64,000 nucleotides of DNA from Pseudorhodoferax aquiterrae (GTDB lineage: Bacteria; Pseudomonadota; Gammaproteobacteria; Burkholderiales; Burkholderiaceae_C). The translations under genes and the position numbers were made by a program. Shown here piece by piece: positions 63,587 to 64,000 of this stretch. The stretch is taken from positions 95,382 through 159,381 of the forward strand of contig NZ_BMYK01000013.1 of assembly GCF_014652235.1 (NCBI RefSeq). The letters are read 5' to 3'. Under the pieces are notes generated by a model that worked only from the letters and a program-made list of their open reading frames with translations, made no database searches and was not told where the DNA came from. Within the stretch, counting starts at the first letter, position 1. Each line of letters starts with the position of its first letter.

Positions 63587-63940
63587 ATGCAAACCATTTC
63601 CGTCCACGTCGTCGATGTCGCCAATGGCCTGGTCGCGCGCAACATGCGCGTGGACGTGCTGTTCCACACAGGAGGACAGTGGCGCGAGGTGGTGTCGGGC
63701 ACCGTGGGCGGCAATGGCCTGGTCTCCGCCATCGAAGGCGTGGCCGAGCCCATGGGGGCCGGCCAGTACGAGCTGCGCCTGCACGTGGCCGACTACTACC
63801 GCGCGCGCGGCACCCAGCTCCCCGAGCCGGCCTTCATGGACGTGCAGGTGTTCCGCTTCGCGGTCGCCGACACCACGCGGCACTACCACCTGCCCGTCAA
63901 GCTGACGCCCTGGGGCATGTCCTGCTTCCGGGGCGCATGA
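63587..63940 (+). CDS. uraH: Hydroxyisourate hydrolase-like (transthyretin-fold) protein
   Basis: A 117-residue protein with transthyretin/HIUase layout. The first strand I-S-V-H-V-V-D-V-A-N-G has the catalytic-type His, Y-E-L-R-L-H-V-A-D-Y-Y carries the Arg region, and R-H-Y-H-L-P-V-K-L-T-P-W-G-M-S resembles the R-H-Y-H-x-P-L-L-x-S-P motif with the second His. The family C-terminal Y-R-G-S reads F-R-G-A here, and the linker in the middle is shorter than usual. It would hydrolyse 5-hydroxyisourate to OHCU in urate breakdown; the altered tail leaves the exact substrate open. Confidence 0.82.
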   Translation: MQTISVHVVDVANGLVARNMRVDVLFHTGGQWREVVSGTVGGNGLVSAIEGVAEPMGAGQYELRLHVADYYRARGTQLPEPAFMDVQVFRFAVADTTRHYHLPVKLTPWGMSCFRGA

Positions 63941-63941
63941 G

Positions 63942-64000
63942 GTGGACCGCCCCGTTACCGTGAAAGCCGTCCAGCAAGCGGGCGAACTGGAGCCTGCCGC
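63942..64000 (+). CDS. Possible beginning of an unidentified gene (3' truncated by window)
   Basis: A reading frame opens with GTG at 63942 directly after uraH and runs off the window (D-R-P-V-T-V-K-A-V-Q-Q-A-G-E-L-E-P-A). A second GTG at 63957 is in the same frame. The piece is too short to identify, and no clear ribosome-binding site precedes it. Confidence 0.2.
   Translation, partial: MDRPVTVKAVQQAGELEPA

Overview
The window looks like the chromosome of a high-GC betaproteobacterium of the order Burkholderiales, most probably family Comamonadaceae. This is an inference from gene content and order. The guaA / LysM protein / guaB / DUF4124 / rnfH / ratA / smpB neighbourhood, the four Bug-type periplasmic binding proteins beside catabolic genes, and the homogentisate and Entner-Doudoroff clusters all fit that group. 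No rRNA, tRNA, CRISPR array or insertion sequence was seen.

Layout. Positions 1-6473 are one end of an integrated genomic island butted against the 3' end of guaA. It carries the tail of a type III restriction (Res-like) protein, a Gabija-type defence pair (OLD-family nuclease plus UvrD-like helicase), an AlpA-like regulator, a two-gene module that looks like a HicA-fold toxin with an HTH partner, and a P4-type tyrosine integrase followed by a repeat-rich 300-bp att-proximal region. The other island end lies outside the window. Positions 6474-12051 are core housekeeping (guaA, LysM/BON protein, guaB, DUF4124, rnfH, ratA, smpB). Positions 12070-16515 hold two tandem paralogues with MHYT-GGDEF-EAL architecture. 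Next come a P1 peptidase and a membrane-anchored TAXI protein, ettA, rhlE, a cupin, dgoK-dgoA, a large GAF/PAS-GGDEF-EAL protein, a MarR/thioesterase pair and gloA (16652-29994).

Positions 30022-38059 hold two Bug proteins flanking a CoA-transferase, a LysR regulator, edd-eda, chaC and a MobA-like transferase. The last overlaps functionally with a two-subunit molybdenum hydroxylase (38062-40789) and its TetR regulator, which has two matching operators. Bestrophin and pdxH follow. A ribose/nucleoside locus (43230-51151) is flanked by two almost identical rbsB copies in inverted orientation, each behind the same 20-bp LacI-type palindrome. The left copy leads to a lipoprotein nucleoside hydrolase; the right copy leads to rbsA-rbsC-rbsR-rbsK-rbsD. 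Together they suggest hydrolysis of nucleosides in the periplasm, capture of the released ribose and its import.

Positions 51314-58616 are an IclR-controlled operon (metallo-beta-lactamase-fold protein, FAD hydroxylase, DUF2783 small protein, Bug protein, hmgA, fahA). The hydroxylase plus small protein resembles the two-component 3-hydroxyphenylacetate 6-hydroxylase that feeds homogentisate. The window ends with an AraC/Bug/PhzF/RidA group, a GST, a LysR regulator and a hydroxyisourate hydrolase-like gene.

The most unusual points are the inverted rbsB pair, the guaA-anchored Gabija island with its repeat-rich end and TA-like module, and a recurrent -10 hexamer placed 6-8 bases before start codons that lack a Shine-Dalgarno sequence (candidate leaderless genes).
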